A stretch of 64,000 nucleotides of DNA from JBGTLU01 sp041743935 (GCA_041743935.1 JBGTLU010000026.1:1-64000), one strand, 5' to 3'. Shown: positions 35,476 through 44,708, counted from the first letter of the stretch. Notes: generated by a model from the letters alone, not told the origin. Translations and numbers: made by a program.

Positions 35476-37775
35476 TATTTCTTTTTCTGAAGGATGGTTT
35501 TTTCAGTTTCTTTGCTTTGTACATCTACTACTGCAATGGTAACCATGTTTACAATTTCTCTAACGGAGCTACCTAATTGCAGAATATGAACTGGTTTATT
35601 TAGGCCAACTAAAATAGGCCCAACGGCTTCAGCTCCGCCAATTTCTTGTAAAAGTTTGTAGGCAATATTACTGGATTCAAGATTTGGGAAAATAAGTGTA
35701 TTAGCTTGCTCGCCAACTAATTTCGAGAACGGGAAATTATCTTTAAGCATTTCCGGATTCATGGCAAAATTTCCTTGCAATTCTCCGTCTACTAAAATTT
35801 CCGGATGATTTTTGTGAAGAACCGCAACTGCATTTCTCATTTTTTCTGATACTACACCTTCATTAGAGCCAAAGTTAGAGTAAGATAAAAGGGCTATTCG
35901 GGGTTTGATATTAAATTTCCGAACCGATTTTTCGATGAGTAGCGTTATATCCACAATGTCTTGGGTATTGGGGTCCATGTTTACGGTTGCATCGGCACAA
36001 AATACAGGACCTTTTTTAGTAAGCATTAAATACATACCTGCCACTTTACTCACTCCTTCTTCTTTTCCTATCACTTGCAATGCAGGGCGAATGGTGTTAG
36101 CGTAATTTTTTGTTAATCCCGAAATCAATGCATCTGCTTCGCCGGTTTCTACCATGGCAGCTCCGAAATAATTTCTATCACGTTGCATAAATTTTGTTGC
36201 TTCGTAGATAGTTGCTCCTCTGCGTTGCCGTTTTTCAAATAGTATTTTGGCAAACGCTTCCACTCTGGCATCTTCTAAAGCAGGATCTATAATCGGAACA
36301 TCACCTAAATCCAATGCGTTATCGGCAATTATTTTTTCAATCTTCTCTTTATTACCTAATAAAATGGGGTGTGCTATTCCTTCATCTCTTACAATTTGTG
36401 CAGCTTTTAAGATTTTATAATTATCAGCTTCGGCAAAAACCACTTTCTTAGGTGCAGAGCGGGCTTTATTTATAACGGCACGCATTAGTTTGTCATCCAG
36501 ACCAAGACGCTTAATCAGTTCTTCTTTATAAGCATCCCAATTTGTAATTGGGTATCGCGCAACACCAGAATCCATGGCAGCTTGCGCTACAGCCGGAGCT
36601 ACTGCTGTTATTAGTCTAAAATCTATGGGTTTAGGAATGATATAATCTTTACCAAAAACAATATTTTTTTTGTTGTAAGCCAAATTAACAGCTTCGGGAA
36701 CAGGTTTTTTAGCTAAATCTGCAATGGCACGTACAGCTGCTAATTTCATTTCTTCGTTTATTTGTGTTGCACGAACGTCTAATGCTCCTCTGAATATGTA
36801 AGGGAAACCCAATACATTGTTTACTTGGTTAGGATAGTCAGACCTGCCGGTTGCCATAATTATGTCATTTCTGGTGGCAATTGCGAGTTCGTATGCAATT
36901 TCTGGATCGGGGTTAGCCATGGCAAATACAATGGGGTTGCGTGCCATGCTTAATAGCATTTCTTTGCTAACTATATTGGCTGAAGATAAACCGATAAAAA
37001 CATCGGCTCCTTTTAATGCCTCGGCAAGGGTTTTTATTTTTGGAATTGCAGTAGCAAATTCTGCTTTAATTTTATCTAGCTTTTCTCTATCCTGACGAAT
37101 TATTCCTTCGCGGTCGAGCATGATGATGTTTTCTTTTTTTGCACCCAAAGAGACATACAACCGTGTGCAGGAAATTGCCGCTGCTCCAGCACCGGAAATC
37201 ACAATTTTAACTTTTTCAATCTTTTTTTTCTGAATTTCTAGCGCATTTAATAAAGCGGCTGCTGATATAATTGCCGTACCATGCTGGTCATCGTGCATGA
37301 TCGGAATTTTTAATTCTTTTTTTAGTCGAGTTTCAATTTCAAAGCACTCCGGAGATTTTATATCCTCTAGGTTTATTCCTCCAAAAGTAGGTTCTAATAT
37401 TTTTACAGTTCGTACAAATTCATCAACATCTGTACAGGCTAATTCAATATCAAAAACATCTATATCAGCAAAAATTTTAAATAAAATTCCTTTACCTTCC
37501 ATTACTGGCTTAGAAGCTTCGGGGCCAATATTTCCTAAACCTAAAACAGCAGTACCGTTACTAATTACGGCTACCAAATTTCCTTTTGCAGTGTATTTAT
37601 ATACGTCTTCTACATTCTCTGCAATTTTCAAACACGGTTCTGCTACACCGGGTGAATAAGCTAGAGATAAATCTCGTTGAGAGTTGGTTGCTTTTGTAGG
37701 TATTACTTCTATTTTACCCGGTCTGCCTTGGGAGTGATAGTCTAGGGCATCTTGTTTACGTGTGGTTTTACTCAT
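35475..37775 (-). CDS. maeB: NADP-dependent malic enzyme with C-terminal phosphotransacetylase-like domain (MaeB type)
   Basis: 766 residues. The first ~430 are malic enzyme: LAYSPGVAEPC, the metal/substrate segment HDDQHGTA and the Rossmann pattern ISGAGAAAISC. The last ~330 resemble phosphate acetyltransferase (KVVFAEADNYKILKAAQI onward), which in relatives is regulatory and binds acetyl-CoA. It converts malate to pyruvate and CO2 with NADP. Has its own -7 box 24 bases upstream; ruvA and sprA follow without gaps. Confidence 0.95.
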   Translation of the reverse strand: MSKTTRKQDALDYHSQGRPGKIEVIPTKATNSQRDLSLAYSPGVAEPCLKIAENVEDVYKYTAKGNLVAVISNGTAVLGLGNIGPEASKPVMEGKGILFKIFADIDVFDIELACTDVDEFVRTVKILEPTFGGINLEDIKSPECFEIETRLKKELKIPIMHDDQHGTAIISAAALLNALEIQKKKIEKVKIVISGAGAAAISCTRLYVSLGAKKENIIMLDREGIIRQDREKLDKIKAEFATAIPKIKTLAEALKGADVFIGLSSANIVSKEMLLSMARNPIVFAMANPDPEIAYELAIATRNDIIMATGRSDYPNQVNNVLGFPYIFRGALDVRATQINEEMKLAAVRAIADLAKKPVPEAVNLAYNKKNIVFGKDYIIPKPIDFRLITAVAPAVAQAAMDSGVARYPITNWDAYKEELIKRLGLDDKLMRAVINKARSAPKKVVFAEADNYKILKAAQIVRDEGIAHPILLGNKEKIEKIIADNALDLGDVPIIDPALEDARVEAFAKILFEKRQRRGATIYEATKFMQRDRNYFGAAMVETGEADALISGLTKNYANTIRPALQVIGKEEGVSKVAGMYLMLTKKGPVFCADATVNMDPNTQDIVDITLLIEKSVRKFNIKPRIALLSYSNFGSNEGVVSEKMRNAVAVLHKNHPEILVDGELQGNFAMNPEMLKDNFPFSKLVGEQANTLIFPNLESSNIAYKLLQEIGGAEAVGPILVGLNKPVHILQLGSSVREIVNMVTIAVVDVQSKETEKTILQKKK

Positions 37776-37798
37776 TCTTTTTCTTGTTGCACGAATTT

Positions 37799-37806
37799 CA
37801 AAAATA
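37799..37806 (-). promoter_or_regulatory. -7 promoter element of maeB-ruvA-sprA
   Basis: Reverse-strand TATTTTTG is an exact TAnnTTTG match, 23 bases before the maeB ATG. No clear -33 element. Confidence 0.45.
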
Positions 37807-37815
37807 CGAATTCTT

Positions 37816-37838
37816 TACACGGTGAGACCATCCGTGTA
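37816..37838. repeat. Palindromic element TACACGG/CCGTGTA
   Basis: Seven-base perfect stem (37816-37822 with 37832-37838) around the 9-base loop TGAGACCAT. It sits after the lytic transglycosylase gene and just upstream of the maeB promoter. No T-run follows, so it is a weak terminator; the loop and stem look like a dispersed REP-type unit. Confidence 0.4.
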
Positions 37839-37860
37839 GTATAAATTTTACTGCTGTATG

Positions 37861-39264
37861 TTAACCTTTTGGATTTACTTTTAAGAGCATTCCGGGATAA
37901 ATTTTATCCGATACTTTTAGTTTGTTTAGTCGTAATAAATCAGACACAGAAACCCCCGGAAGTTTTTGAGCAATGGTAGATAATGTATCACCTTTTCGCA
38001 CTCGATATTGGCCGTTACTTACTGTAGCTGAGGTGTTTTGTGTAGTAGCCCCTCTGCCTCTTATGGTTAATCGCTGGCCAACTACAATTTTGGTGGAACG
38101 AAGATTATTCCAGACTTTTATGTCTTGTACGTTTACCTTGTATCTGTTTGCAATGGTTGATAATGTTTCGCCAGATCGAACTTTATGAACAGTATTTCCG
38201 CCTTCTGTGTAATTATAGGTTGGTTTATAACTAGCTAAAACGAAATTAGGTAAGTTTAATAAAGAATCGCGATAGGCAACAAATAATTCCTTTTTTTCAA
38301 TGGGTAACCTAATATCCATTGGATTATCCTTGGTGCCGTTTATAACATCTTTTTTATACTTCGGATTTAAATAAACCAACTCTTGTTTTGGTATATCCAA
38401 AACTTTAGAAAGTTGATTAATGGAAACATATCTATCAATTAAAATAGTATCATTCAAACTACTAAAATCAAAATCTCCCGATGGTATATTATGCTCGGCA
38501 GCATAGGTCATGGCATAAGTTGCTGCAATAAATGCCGGTACATAATTTCGAGTTTCTGTCGGTAAATATGGGCGTATATCCCAAAAATTATAGGACCCTC
38601 CGGCACGAGAAATGGCTCTGTTTACATTACCTGTTCCGCAATTATAAGATGCAATTGCTAATAGCCAATCGCCATATAACTCATAGGAGTTTTTTAAATA
38701 TTCTATTGCAGCAGCAGTAGCTAAGTGTGGATCTCGGCGTTCATCTACAAAATAGTCCATTTTTAAACCATATTGTTTGGCTGTAGCATGCATGAATTGC
38801 CATAACCCTGTTGCACCAACTCTGGATACCGCAAAAGGATTTAAAGCAGATTCAATTACAGATAAGTATTTTAACTCGTCTGGCAATCCTGCTTCTTTTA
38901 GTGCTTTTTCATATATCGGAAAATAGTATTCTCCCAATCCCAAAAAACGTTGTACACTGCTTCTTCTGTTATTTGTATATAGATCTATGTGAGATTGAAC
39001 ATAGGTATTATAATCTAGAGTGATGCTAGTTTTTATTTTTTGTAAACGTTCTCTAATTTCATCACTAGAATACATTGGTATTATAAAGGGGTCATCAAAC
39101 AAAACCAAATCAGAATCTGGTATCGTTAATGTGTCAATTGAAATAGTATCTTCAGTGTAATTAGGTATAGTTTTAGCAGAATCGGTAGGTAGGGTGGTTG
39201 GCGTGGCTAGTATATTGGTAGATAAAAATAGAGTTAAAGCTGTGCCTAACAGTAATTTTGTCAT
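37861..39264 (-). CDS. Exported lytic transglycosylase with two LysM repeats (MltD-like)
   Basis: 467 residues with a signal peptide (residues 1-20). The SLT catalytic domain (about 100-260) has VIESALNPFAVSRVGATG, whose Glu is the catalytic acid, then LWQFM and IASYNCGTGNVNRAI. Two LysM repeats follow at about 358-401 (HKVRSGETLSTIANRYKV) and 422-465 (YRVRKGDTLSTIAQKLPG), which bind GlcNAc in peptidoglycan. It cleaves the glycan with formation of 1,6-anhydroMurNAc. Read in the same direction as tatA and gatA upstream. Confidence 0.93.
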   Translation of the reverse strand: MTKLLLGTALTLFLSTNILATPTTLPTDSAKTIPNYTEDTISIDTLTIPDSDLVLFDDPFIIPMYSSDEIRERLQKIKTSITLDYNTYVQSHIDLYTNNRRSSVQRFLGLGEYYFPIYEKALKEAGLPDELKYLSVIESALNPFAVSRVGATGLWQFMHATAKQYGLKMDYFVDERRDPHLATAAAIEYLKNSYELYGDWLLAIASYNCGTGNVNRAISRAGGSYNFWDIRPYLPTETRNYVPAFIAATYAMTYAAEHNIPSGDFDFSSLNDTILIDRYVSINQLSKVLDIPKQELVYLNPKYKKDVINGTKDNPMDIRLPIEKKELFVAYRDSLLNLPNFVLASYKPTYNYTEGGNTVHKVRSGETLSTIANRYKVNVQDIKVWNNLRSTKIVVGQRLTIRGRGATTQNTSATVSNGQYRVRKGDTLSTIAQKLPGVSVSDLLRLNKLKVSDKIYPGMLLKVNPKG

Positions 39265-39318
39265 CGTGTATTTTTCTTTTTAGAGGTTTAGGAAGATGCT
39301 AAAATAGGCATTTTTTGT

Positions 39319-40740
39319 TCAATCAAAGGCATGGTAACAAAATCTTAACAAACTACTTTCATCGAATGAGCGGGTTATCACCTGCATACCAATGGGTAAG
39401 CCTTTAGAATCTTTTGCAACCGGAACGGATATAGCAGGTAAGCCTGCTAGAGAAGCCTTTACTGTAAATATATCTGCTAAAAACATTTTTATAGGGTCAT
39501 TTATTTTTTCGCCAATGGTAAAAGCAGTGGTAGGCGCAGTAGGTAAAAGGATAAAGGGATACTCTGCCAATATTCCATTCAACTGGGTGCTAATCAATCT
39601 TCTAACTCTTTGTGCTTTAGAATAATAAGCATCGTAATATCCAGAGCTTAGCACAAAGGTGCCGAGCATAATTCTTCTTTTTACTTCGGTCCCAAATCCT
39701 TCTGATCGGGACAGTTTATACACTTCTTCTAATGTATTTGCATTTGGGCTTCTGTATCCGAAATGTACACCATCATATCTGGCCAAATTTGCCGAAGCCT
39801 CTGCTGTGGTTAAAATATAATAGGTTGGTACGATATACTTTAAATACGGGAAGTCAACGGCTTCTACCGTATGCCCCATTTTTTTTAGTTTATCTATGGT
39901 TAATTCGAACTGCTTTTTTACTTCAGGGTCTAATCCGTCATTTACTAGGGTTTCTTTTAAATAAGCAATTTTTGTTGGAGCTTGTTTGGTTTTGAGTTGA
40001 GTTAGATAATCTGGTACTTCTTTTTGAGAAACGGTGTTATCCATTTCATCTTTTCCGGCAATAACAGATAAAATTAACGCTGCATCTTCGATGGATTTTG
40101 TGATGGGCCCAACTTGATCAAAGGATGATGCATAAGCAATAACTCCATGCCTAGATACACGTGCATAGGAAGGTTTTAATCCAACTACCCCGCAAAAAGA
40201 TGCAGGCTGACGAATAGACCCTCCGGTATCTGTACCCAATGCTGCATGGCATAAATTTGCTTGAACAGCCACGGCACTGCCACCCGAAGAGCCTCCGGAT
40301 ACTTTACTGGTATCAGCCGCATTTAAAACAGGTCCATAATAGGAAGTTTCATTAGATGCCCCCATGGCAAACTCATCACAATTTAAACGACCAATGATGA
40401 TGGCATCTTCGGCCAATAATTTATCAATTACCGTTGCATTATAAATGGATTCGAAATTTTCAAGAATTTTAGAACCTGCAGATGTTATGTGCCCTTTATA
40501 GCAAATGTTATCTTTTATTCCAATGATTAACCCGGCTAATTTACCGGCACTACCATCGGCAAATTTAGCTTGAATAGTAATTGCATCCTGCCTGGATTGG
40601 GAAGTAAATACCTCTATGAATGCGTTTAAATGTTCGTTTTCTTGAATATTTTGCAAATACTGTTCAAGCAATTCGGGCACAGTAAGTTGGTTTGCAACTA
40701 TAGCAGACTGGATAGCTGATAATGTGCTAAAATTTTGCAA
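39319..40740 (-). CDS. gatA: Asp-tRNA(Asn)/Glu-tRNA(Gln) amidotransferase subunit A (GatA)
   Basis: 473-residue amidase-signature enzyme. Catalytic Lys is in GIKDNICYKG, and the cis-Ser/Ser pair in KVSGGSSGGSAVAV, with GTDTGGSIRQPA following, as in GatA. It supplies ammonia to transamidate misacylated tRNAs with GatB and GatC, which are elsewhere. The start is a TTG at 40740; no ATG is available upstream before the tatA stop region. tatA lies 33 bases upstream. Confidence 0.93.
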   Translation of the reverse strand: MQNFSTLSAIQSAIVANQLTVPELLEQYLQNIQENEHLNAFIEVFTSQSRQDAITIQAKFADGSAGKLAGLIIGIKDNICYKGHITSAGSKILENFESIYNATVIDKLLAEDAIIIGRLNCDEFAMGASNETSYYGPVLNAADTSKVSGGSSGGSAVAVQANLCHAALGTDTGGSIRQPASFCGVVGLKPSYARVSRHGVIAYASSFDQVGPITKSIEDAALILSVIAGKDEMDNTVSQKEVPDYLTQLKTKQAPTKIAYLKETLVNDGLDPEVKKQFELTIDKLKKMGHTVEAVDFPYLKYIVPTYYILTTAEASANLARYDGVHFGYRSPNANTLEEVYKLSRSEGFGTEVKRRIMLGTFVLSSGYYDAYYSKAQRVRRLISTQLNGILAEYPFILLPTAPTTAFTIGEKINDPIKMFLADIFTVKASLAGLPAISVPVAKDSKGLPIGMQVITRSFDESSLLRFCYHAFD

Positions 40741-40773
40741 AAGTTAGTTTTTAGGATACGATAGTGGGAGAAT

Positions 40774-40983
40774 TTACTTCTTTTCGCCCTCTGGGTTATT
40801 CACTTTATCTTCTAATTCTTGTTTTACTCCACTAGATGCATCCTTAAACTCTCTGATACCTCGACCTATACCACGAGCCAATTCGGGTAATTTTTTTCCT
40901 CCGAACAATAACAAAATCACCAGTACGATTAAAATGATTTCGCCGGTACCAAAGTTGAATATTAATAAATGAGAATTAAACAT
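40774..40983 (-). CDS. tatA: Twin-arginine translocase subunit TatA/E
   Basis: 69 residues: a short periplasmic N-terminus, one membrane helix (about residues 13-28), the FGGKKLPELARGIG hinge and amphipathic helix, and a charged tail. This is the standard TatA layout. TatA oligomers form the variable pore for folded twin-arginine substrates; tatC is not in the window. First gene of the tatA-gatA-transglycosylase series, with a -7 box 20 bases upstream. Confidence 0.95.
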   Translation of the reverse strand: MFNSHLLIFNFGTGEIILIVLVILLLFGGKKLPELARGIGRGIREFKDASSGVKQELEDKVNNPEGEKK

Positions 40984-41002
40984 GTTGGATTATTTTAGGT
41001 TA

Positions 41003-41010
41003 CAAATATA
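41003..41010 (-). promoter_or_regulatory. -7 promoter element of tatA
   Basis: Reverse-strand TATATTTG, an exact TAnnTTTG match, 19 bases before the tatA ATG. Confidence 0.45.
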
Positions 41011-41101
41011 ACAACAAAAGTTTTAAGCTGAGGTAAATTCCAAATAAAGCCGTAATAGCAAAGTTTTATTCTGCGGAAATAAAAAGCTACTTGATTTTTG
41101 A

Positions 41102-41109
41102 TAACTTTG
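41102..41109 (+). promoter_or_regulatory. -7 promoter element of the DHH phosphoesterase gene
   Basis: TAACTTTG matches TAnnTTTG exactly, 13 bases before the ATG at 41123. It is divergent from the tatA box in the same 139-base spacer. Confidence 0.45.
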
Positions 41110-41122
41110 CACATTATTTAAA

Positions 41123-42130
41123 ATGCAGTCGTTCACCGCACTTACTCCCATATTATCTAACCCAAAACGGATAGTAATTACCACCCACCATAAACCGGAT
41201 GGCGATGCCATGGGCTCATCTTTGGGGTTGTACCACTATTTTTTACTAAAAGGGCATGATGTGCACGTGGTTACTCCAACAGATTATCCTTATTTCCTAC
41301 ATTGGATGCCGGGTAATGCAGAGGTGGTCATTTTTTCTGAACAACAAAATAAAGCTACTGAGTTAGTTCATTCTGCCGATTTAATTTTTTGTTTAGATTT
41401 TAATAACCTTAAGCGTATTTATGAATTGGGGGAGATTGTTGCTCAATCGGATGCAATAAAAGTGATGATTGATCATCATTTAGAGCCCGAAGGATTTGAT
41501 CAGTATAGATTATGGAATGCCGAAGCTTGTTCTACTGCAGAATTAGTGTATCAATTCATAAAAGAATTGGGCGATGTTGAGTTAATCAATAAAAACATTG
41601 CGAGTAGTTTATATACGGGTATTATGACCGATTCTGGTTCGTTCCGTTATCCATCCACTACAGCCAATTTACATCGTATTGTTGCCGATTTAATAGAACG
41701 TGGTGCAGATAATTCTCGAATTCATCAATTGGTTTATGATACTTATACAGAAGATAGGTTACGATTATTGGGACACTGTTTTACCGAAAAATTGGAAGTA
41801 ATTCCTCAACACAGAACCGCAATTATATCCTTAAGTAAAGAGGAATTAAAGAAATACAATGTAGTAACCGGTGATACAGAAGGAATAGTAAATTATGCAT
41901 TGTCATTAAATAATGTGAAATTAGCAGCCTTCTTTGTCGAGCGGGCTGATTTAATAAAAATATCCTTTCGCTCAAAAGGAGAATTCCCTGCAAATGAGAT
42001 TGCAAAAAAATATTTTCAGGGTGGTGGGCATCATAATGCAGCAGGTGGCCAATCCATACAAACATTACAATTAACCATAGAAAAATTTAAAAACATCTTA
42101 CCAGAATTTAACGACTTACTTAATCAATAA
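41123..42130 (+). CDS. nrnA: DHH-family phosphoesterase, NrnA-like nanoRNase / pAp phosphatase
   Basis: 335 residues. The DHH domain contains HHKPDGDAMGSSLG, CLDFNN and the namesake DHHLEPEGF; the C-terminal DHHA1 domain ends with GGGHHNAAGG. This combination is typical of NrnA, which degrades 2-4-mer RNA and dephosphorylates 3'-phosphoadenosine 5'-phosphate. A simple exopolyphosphatase-type role is the alternative. Followed eight bases later by the FKBP gene. Confidence 0.88.
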   Translation: MQSFTALTPILSNPKRIVITTHHKPDGDAMGSSLGLYHYFLLKGHDVHVVTPTDYPYFLHWMPGNAEVVIFSEQQNKATELVHSADLIFCLDFNNLKRIYELGEIVAQSDAIKVMIDHHLEPEGFDQYRLWNAEACSTAELVYQFIKELGDVELINKNIASSLYTGIMTDSGSFRYPSTTANLHRIVADLIERGADNSRIHQLVYDTYTEDRLRLLGHCFTEKLEVIPQHRTAIISLSKEELKKYNVVTGDTEGIVNYALSLNNVKLAAFFVERADLIKISFRSKGEFPANEIAKKYFQGGGHHNAAGGQSIQTLQLTIEKFKNILPEFNDLLNQ

Positions 42131-42137
42131 AAAATAA

Positions 42138-43004
42138 ATGAACATTAAACATGCATTAGTAATGCTAATGGCGGCAACTGTGTTGTATAGCTGTGGCGAT
42201 GGTTTCAAGAAAACAGACGATGGGTTGGAATATAAAATCCATACAAAAAACGACGGGGATAAAATAAAGAAAGAAGATTATGTTACGTTGCACATGGTGT
42301 ATCGTACCAGTACAGATTCTGTTTTATTTAATACATATGTCATTGGTCAGCCTATTCGGTTGATTATAGATGAGCCTACTTATAAAGGCGATATCATGAG
42401 TGCAATTATGTTATTAACCAAAGGCGACAGCGCTACATTTAAAATAAATGCTGATTCATTGTTTGCACTAACGTTTGGGGTAGATCGTCCGCCATTTATT
42501 GAGGCCGGAAGTAATTTAACCTTCGAAATAAAAATTGAAGACGTTAAAACCAAAGCCATGATTGACCAAGAATTTGCTGATTACAGCAAAAAACAAATGG
42601 AATTAGAAAAAGATATTTTAGCTAAATTCATCGAAGAGAAAAAATACAAAGATGTATTTACTACCGAAACCGGTTTACGATTAGTAGCCGTTACCAATCC
42701 GGCAAATACCAATTTCCCTTTAGTTGGCGATACAGTAGTTGTGCATTACACTGGAAGATTATTAGACGGCACAAAATTCGATTCTTCGTATGACCGCAAT
42801 CAGCCTATTACTTTTGTATTACGCCAAGGACAAGTAATTGATGGTTGGTTCCAAGGGTTACAATTGCTGAAAAAAGGTCAAAAATCTGTTTTAATCATTC
42901 CTTCTCCTTTAGCCTATGGCGAGCAAGGAGCTAGTGGTACTATTCCTCCTAATTCTCCATTGGTTTTTGATGTAGAATTGGTTGATATTAAAAAAGCACA
43001 ATAA
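42138..43004 (+). CDS. FKBP-type peptidyl-prolyl isomerase lipoprotein with two FKBP-like domains
   Basis: 288 residues. A lipoprotein signal ends in the lipobox LYSC (Cys19), so it is envelope-anchored. Residues ~40-135 look like a degenerate FKBP domain (YVTLHMVYRTSTDSVLFNTY); residues ~190-286 are a canonical one with VVHYTGRLLDGTKFDSSYDR, GQVIDGWFQGL and PLAYGEQGASGTIPPNSPL. Lipoprotein FKBPs in Bacteroidota include gliding protein GldI; this protein could help fold outer-membrane or type IX cargo proteins (inference). A terminator hairpin follows. Confidence 0.88.
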   Translation: MNIKHALVMLMAATVLYSCGDGFKKTDDGLEYKIHTKNDGDKIKKEDYVTLHMVYRTSTDSVLFNTYVIGQPIRLIIDEPTYKGDIMSAIMLLTKGDSATFKINADSLFALTFGVDRPPFIEAGSNLTFEIKIEDVKTKAMIDQEFADYSKKQMELEKDILAKFIEEKKYKDVFTTETGLRLVAVTNPANTNFPLVGDTVVVHYTGRLLDGTKFDSSYDRNQPITFVLRQGQVIDGWFQGLQLLKKGQKSVLIIPSPLAYGEQGASGTIPPNSPLVFDVELVDIKKAQ

Positions 43005-43024
43005 ATTATTTTTAAATATTGAAG

Positions 43025-43052
43025 TAGCGAGGCCAAAAACCTCGCTATTTTT
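43025..43052 (+). terminator. Intrinsic terminator after the FKBP gene
   Basis: TAGCGAGG (43025-43032) pairs with CCTCGCTA (43040-43047) around CCAAAAA and is followed by TTTTTG. The stem carries the AGCGAGG core also seen at 27.64 and 52.18 kb. It lies just before the TatD ATG at 43060. Confidence 0.8.
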
Positions 43053-43059
43053 GTTCCTA

Positions 43060-43827
43060 ATGATTTTAACTGATACACATACTCACCAATATTTAATACA
43101 AGCTGTCGAGCAAAGCACACTTGCAATGCAACGTGCATTGGATGCCGAGGTAAGCAGATTATTTTTGCCAAATATTGATGTAGAATCTATTCCTCTGGTC
43201 TTAGAATTAAGTAAGACATATCCTGCAAATTGTTTTCCGATGATGGGCTTACATCCATGTTCAGTTAAGGAAGATATACATGCAGTACTACCTAAAATAA
43301 AAGAAGCAGTTTTTGCCAATAAAATTGTAGCCATAGGCGAAATTGGTTTGGATTTATATTGGGATAAAACCTTTTTGGATAAACAAATATGGGCATTTAA
43401 AGAGCAAATTGAATGGGCAAAAGAGTTAAATCTACCCATTGTGATTCATTGCAGAGATGCATTTGAGCCTATAATGGAGATACTGACACAGGTAAATGAT
43501 GATAAGTTAAGAGGGATTTTCCATTGCTTTACAGGCAATCTTGAGCAAGCAAAACAAGTGATAGATTTAGGGTTATACCTAGGAATTGGCGGTGTGGTAA
43601 CCTATAAAAACTCCGGTTTAGATAAAGTAGTTGCAGAGTTAGATTTAAAGAATATAGTGTTAGAAACGGATTCGCCGTACCTTTCTCCCGTGCCATTTAG
43701 AGGTAAACCCAATGAGAGCTCTTATTTGCACTACATTGCGCAAAAGGTAGCCGATTTGCATGCTTGTAATATCGCAAAAGTGGCCGAAATAACAACTCAA
43801 AATTCTAAAGATATTTTCGGGATTTAA
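43060..43827 (+). CDS. tatD: TatD family metal-dependent DNase
   Basis: 255 residues from the ATG at 43060. A longer reading from 42982 would overlap the FKBP gene and run through the terminator hairpin, so it is rejected. Metal ligands are seen in TDTHTH at the N-terminus, GEIGLD (Glu), VIHCRDA (His), GIFHCFTG (His) and ETDSPYLSP (Asp), the full TatD pattern. TatD proteins are 3'-5' DNases linked to repair and DNA degradation. The 3' end overlaps the convergent gene by four bases. Confidence 0.93.
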   Translation: MILTDTHTHQYLIQAVEQSTLAMQRALDAEVSRLFLPNIDVESIPLVLELSKTYPANCFPMMGLHPCSVKEDIHAVLPKIKEAVFANKIVAIGEIGLDLYWDKTFLDKQIWAFKEQIEWAKELNLPIVIHCRDAFEPIMEILTQVNDDKLRGIFHCFTGNLEQAKQVIDLGLYLGIGGVVTYKNSGLDKVVAELDLKNIVLETDSPYLSPVPFRGKPNESSYLHYIAQKVADLHACNIAKVAEITTQNSKDIFGI

Positions 43828-44327
43828 CTAATATACACTACTTCTTTTCCTGGTTTATCTAAAACTACAGATACATGCTCTTGTGCTATGGTAGAGAGAG
43901 AAATTCCAACAAAATCAGTAGCTAAAGGAAATTTTTTATGGCTTCGATCTACTAAAACGGCGGTTCTTATTTTTTTTACTGGGATGTTCAGAAAAACACC
44001 AAATCCATAGGCTAAAGTTCTGCCTGTATTTAAAACATCATCTACCAATAAAATAACTTTATCTTCACATTTTTGAACATCCACATCTGTTTTGGCATTT
44101 AAGGCAGTTGCATCTTTATCTAATTTTATTTTTACCAAAGTGGTTTTTATAGTAGATATTTTCTCGATAACTACAGCCAGCCTTTCGGCTAATAAGTAGC
44201 CTCTTTCAGCTATTCCAGCAATAATAATCTCTTTTTCATCAAAATTGTCTTCATAAACTTGATGTGCAATCCTATCAATTTTCTGATTTATTTGCTCTGC
44301 ATTCAGAATTTCTACCTTCTTACTCAT
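43824..44327 (-). CDS. Phosphoribosyltransferase (PyrR-like)
   Basis: 167 residues of the type I PRTase fold. The PRPP-binding loop is VILLVDDVLNTGRTL, preceded by GIAERGYLLAERL (pyrophosphate loop) and followed by RTAVLVDRSHKKFPLATDFVG, as in PyrR. PyrR proteins regulate pyrimidine operons and convert uracil to UMP. No pyr genes are nearby, so the substrate stays open. It ends tail-to-tail with tatD. Confidence 0.85.
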   Translation of the reverse strand: MSKKVEILNAEQINQKIDRIAHQVYEDNFDEKEIIIAGIAERGYLLAERLAVVIEKISTIKTTLVKIKLDKDATALNAKTDVDVQKCEDKVILLVDDVLNTGRTLAYGFGVFLNIPVKKIRTAVLVDRSHKKFPLATDFVGISLSTIAQEHVSVVLDKPGKEVVYIS

Positions 44328-44354
44328 AGGATAAAGCTACGTTTTGTAATTGAT

Positions 44355-44708
44355 TTAATGATAGGGGAAAAATACAAAGTTTGCACCTTCCGGAACAATT
44401 ACAAAAACACACATAAATTTTTTTGGGTCTTTATAATTTAGTTCAAAGAATTCTTGCTTTTCTTTTTGTATAACTCCTTTTTCTACAAACTCCTCAATGG
44501 TAGATGCGTGTATGTTCCATTCGGTTGCAAACTCATCTTTAGCCAAAAGTAATTCGCCTATATTGGCTAGGTGTTGGTGCGCAACAAAAATCGGGAATTT
44601 AGAAACTCCTTCTTCTAAAATCTCTAACGAAACTTCTTTTATGGTTTCAGAGAAAATTTTTAAATCGGTTTCTAAACTTATTAACGGACTATTTGTATTT
44701 TTTTCCAT
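44355..44708 (-). CDS. Unknown cytoplasmic protein (117 aa)
   Basis: The best start is the ATG at 44708, overlapping the rlmD stop as TAATG; reading further upstream would run into rlmD. 117 residues, acidic, no signal peptide, with segments DLKIFSETIKEVSLEILEEG and KFPIFVAHQHLANIGELLL followed by a compact beta-rich C-terminus ending FVFFPYH. I do not recognise a domain. Coupling to rlmD suggests it is expressed with it. Confidence 0.75.
   Translation of the reverse strand: MEKNTNSPLISLETDLKIFSETIKEVSLEILEEGVSKFPIFVAHQHLANIGELLLAKDEFATEWNIHASTIEEFVEKGVIQKEKQEFFELNYKDPKKFMCVFVIVPEGANFVFFPYH

Noticed and set aside
42982..43059. Extra 26 residues at the start of TatD
   Set aside because: They overlap the FKBP gene and translate the terminator hairpin; TatD proteins begin near the TDTHTH metal motif.
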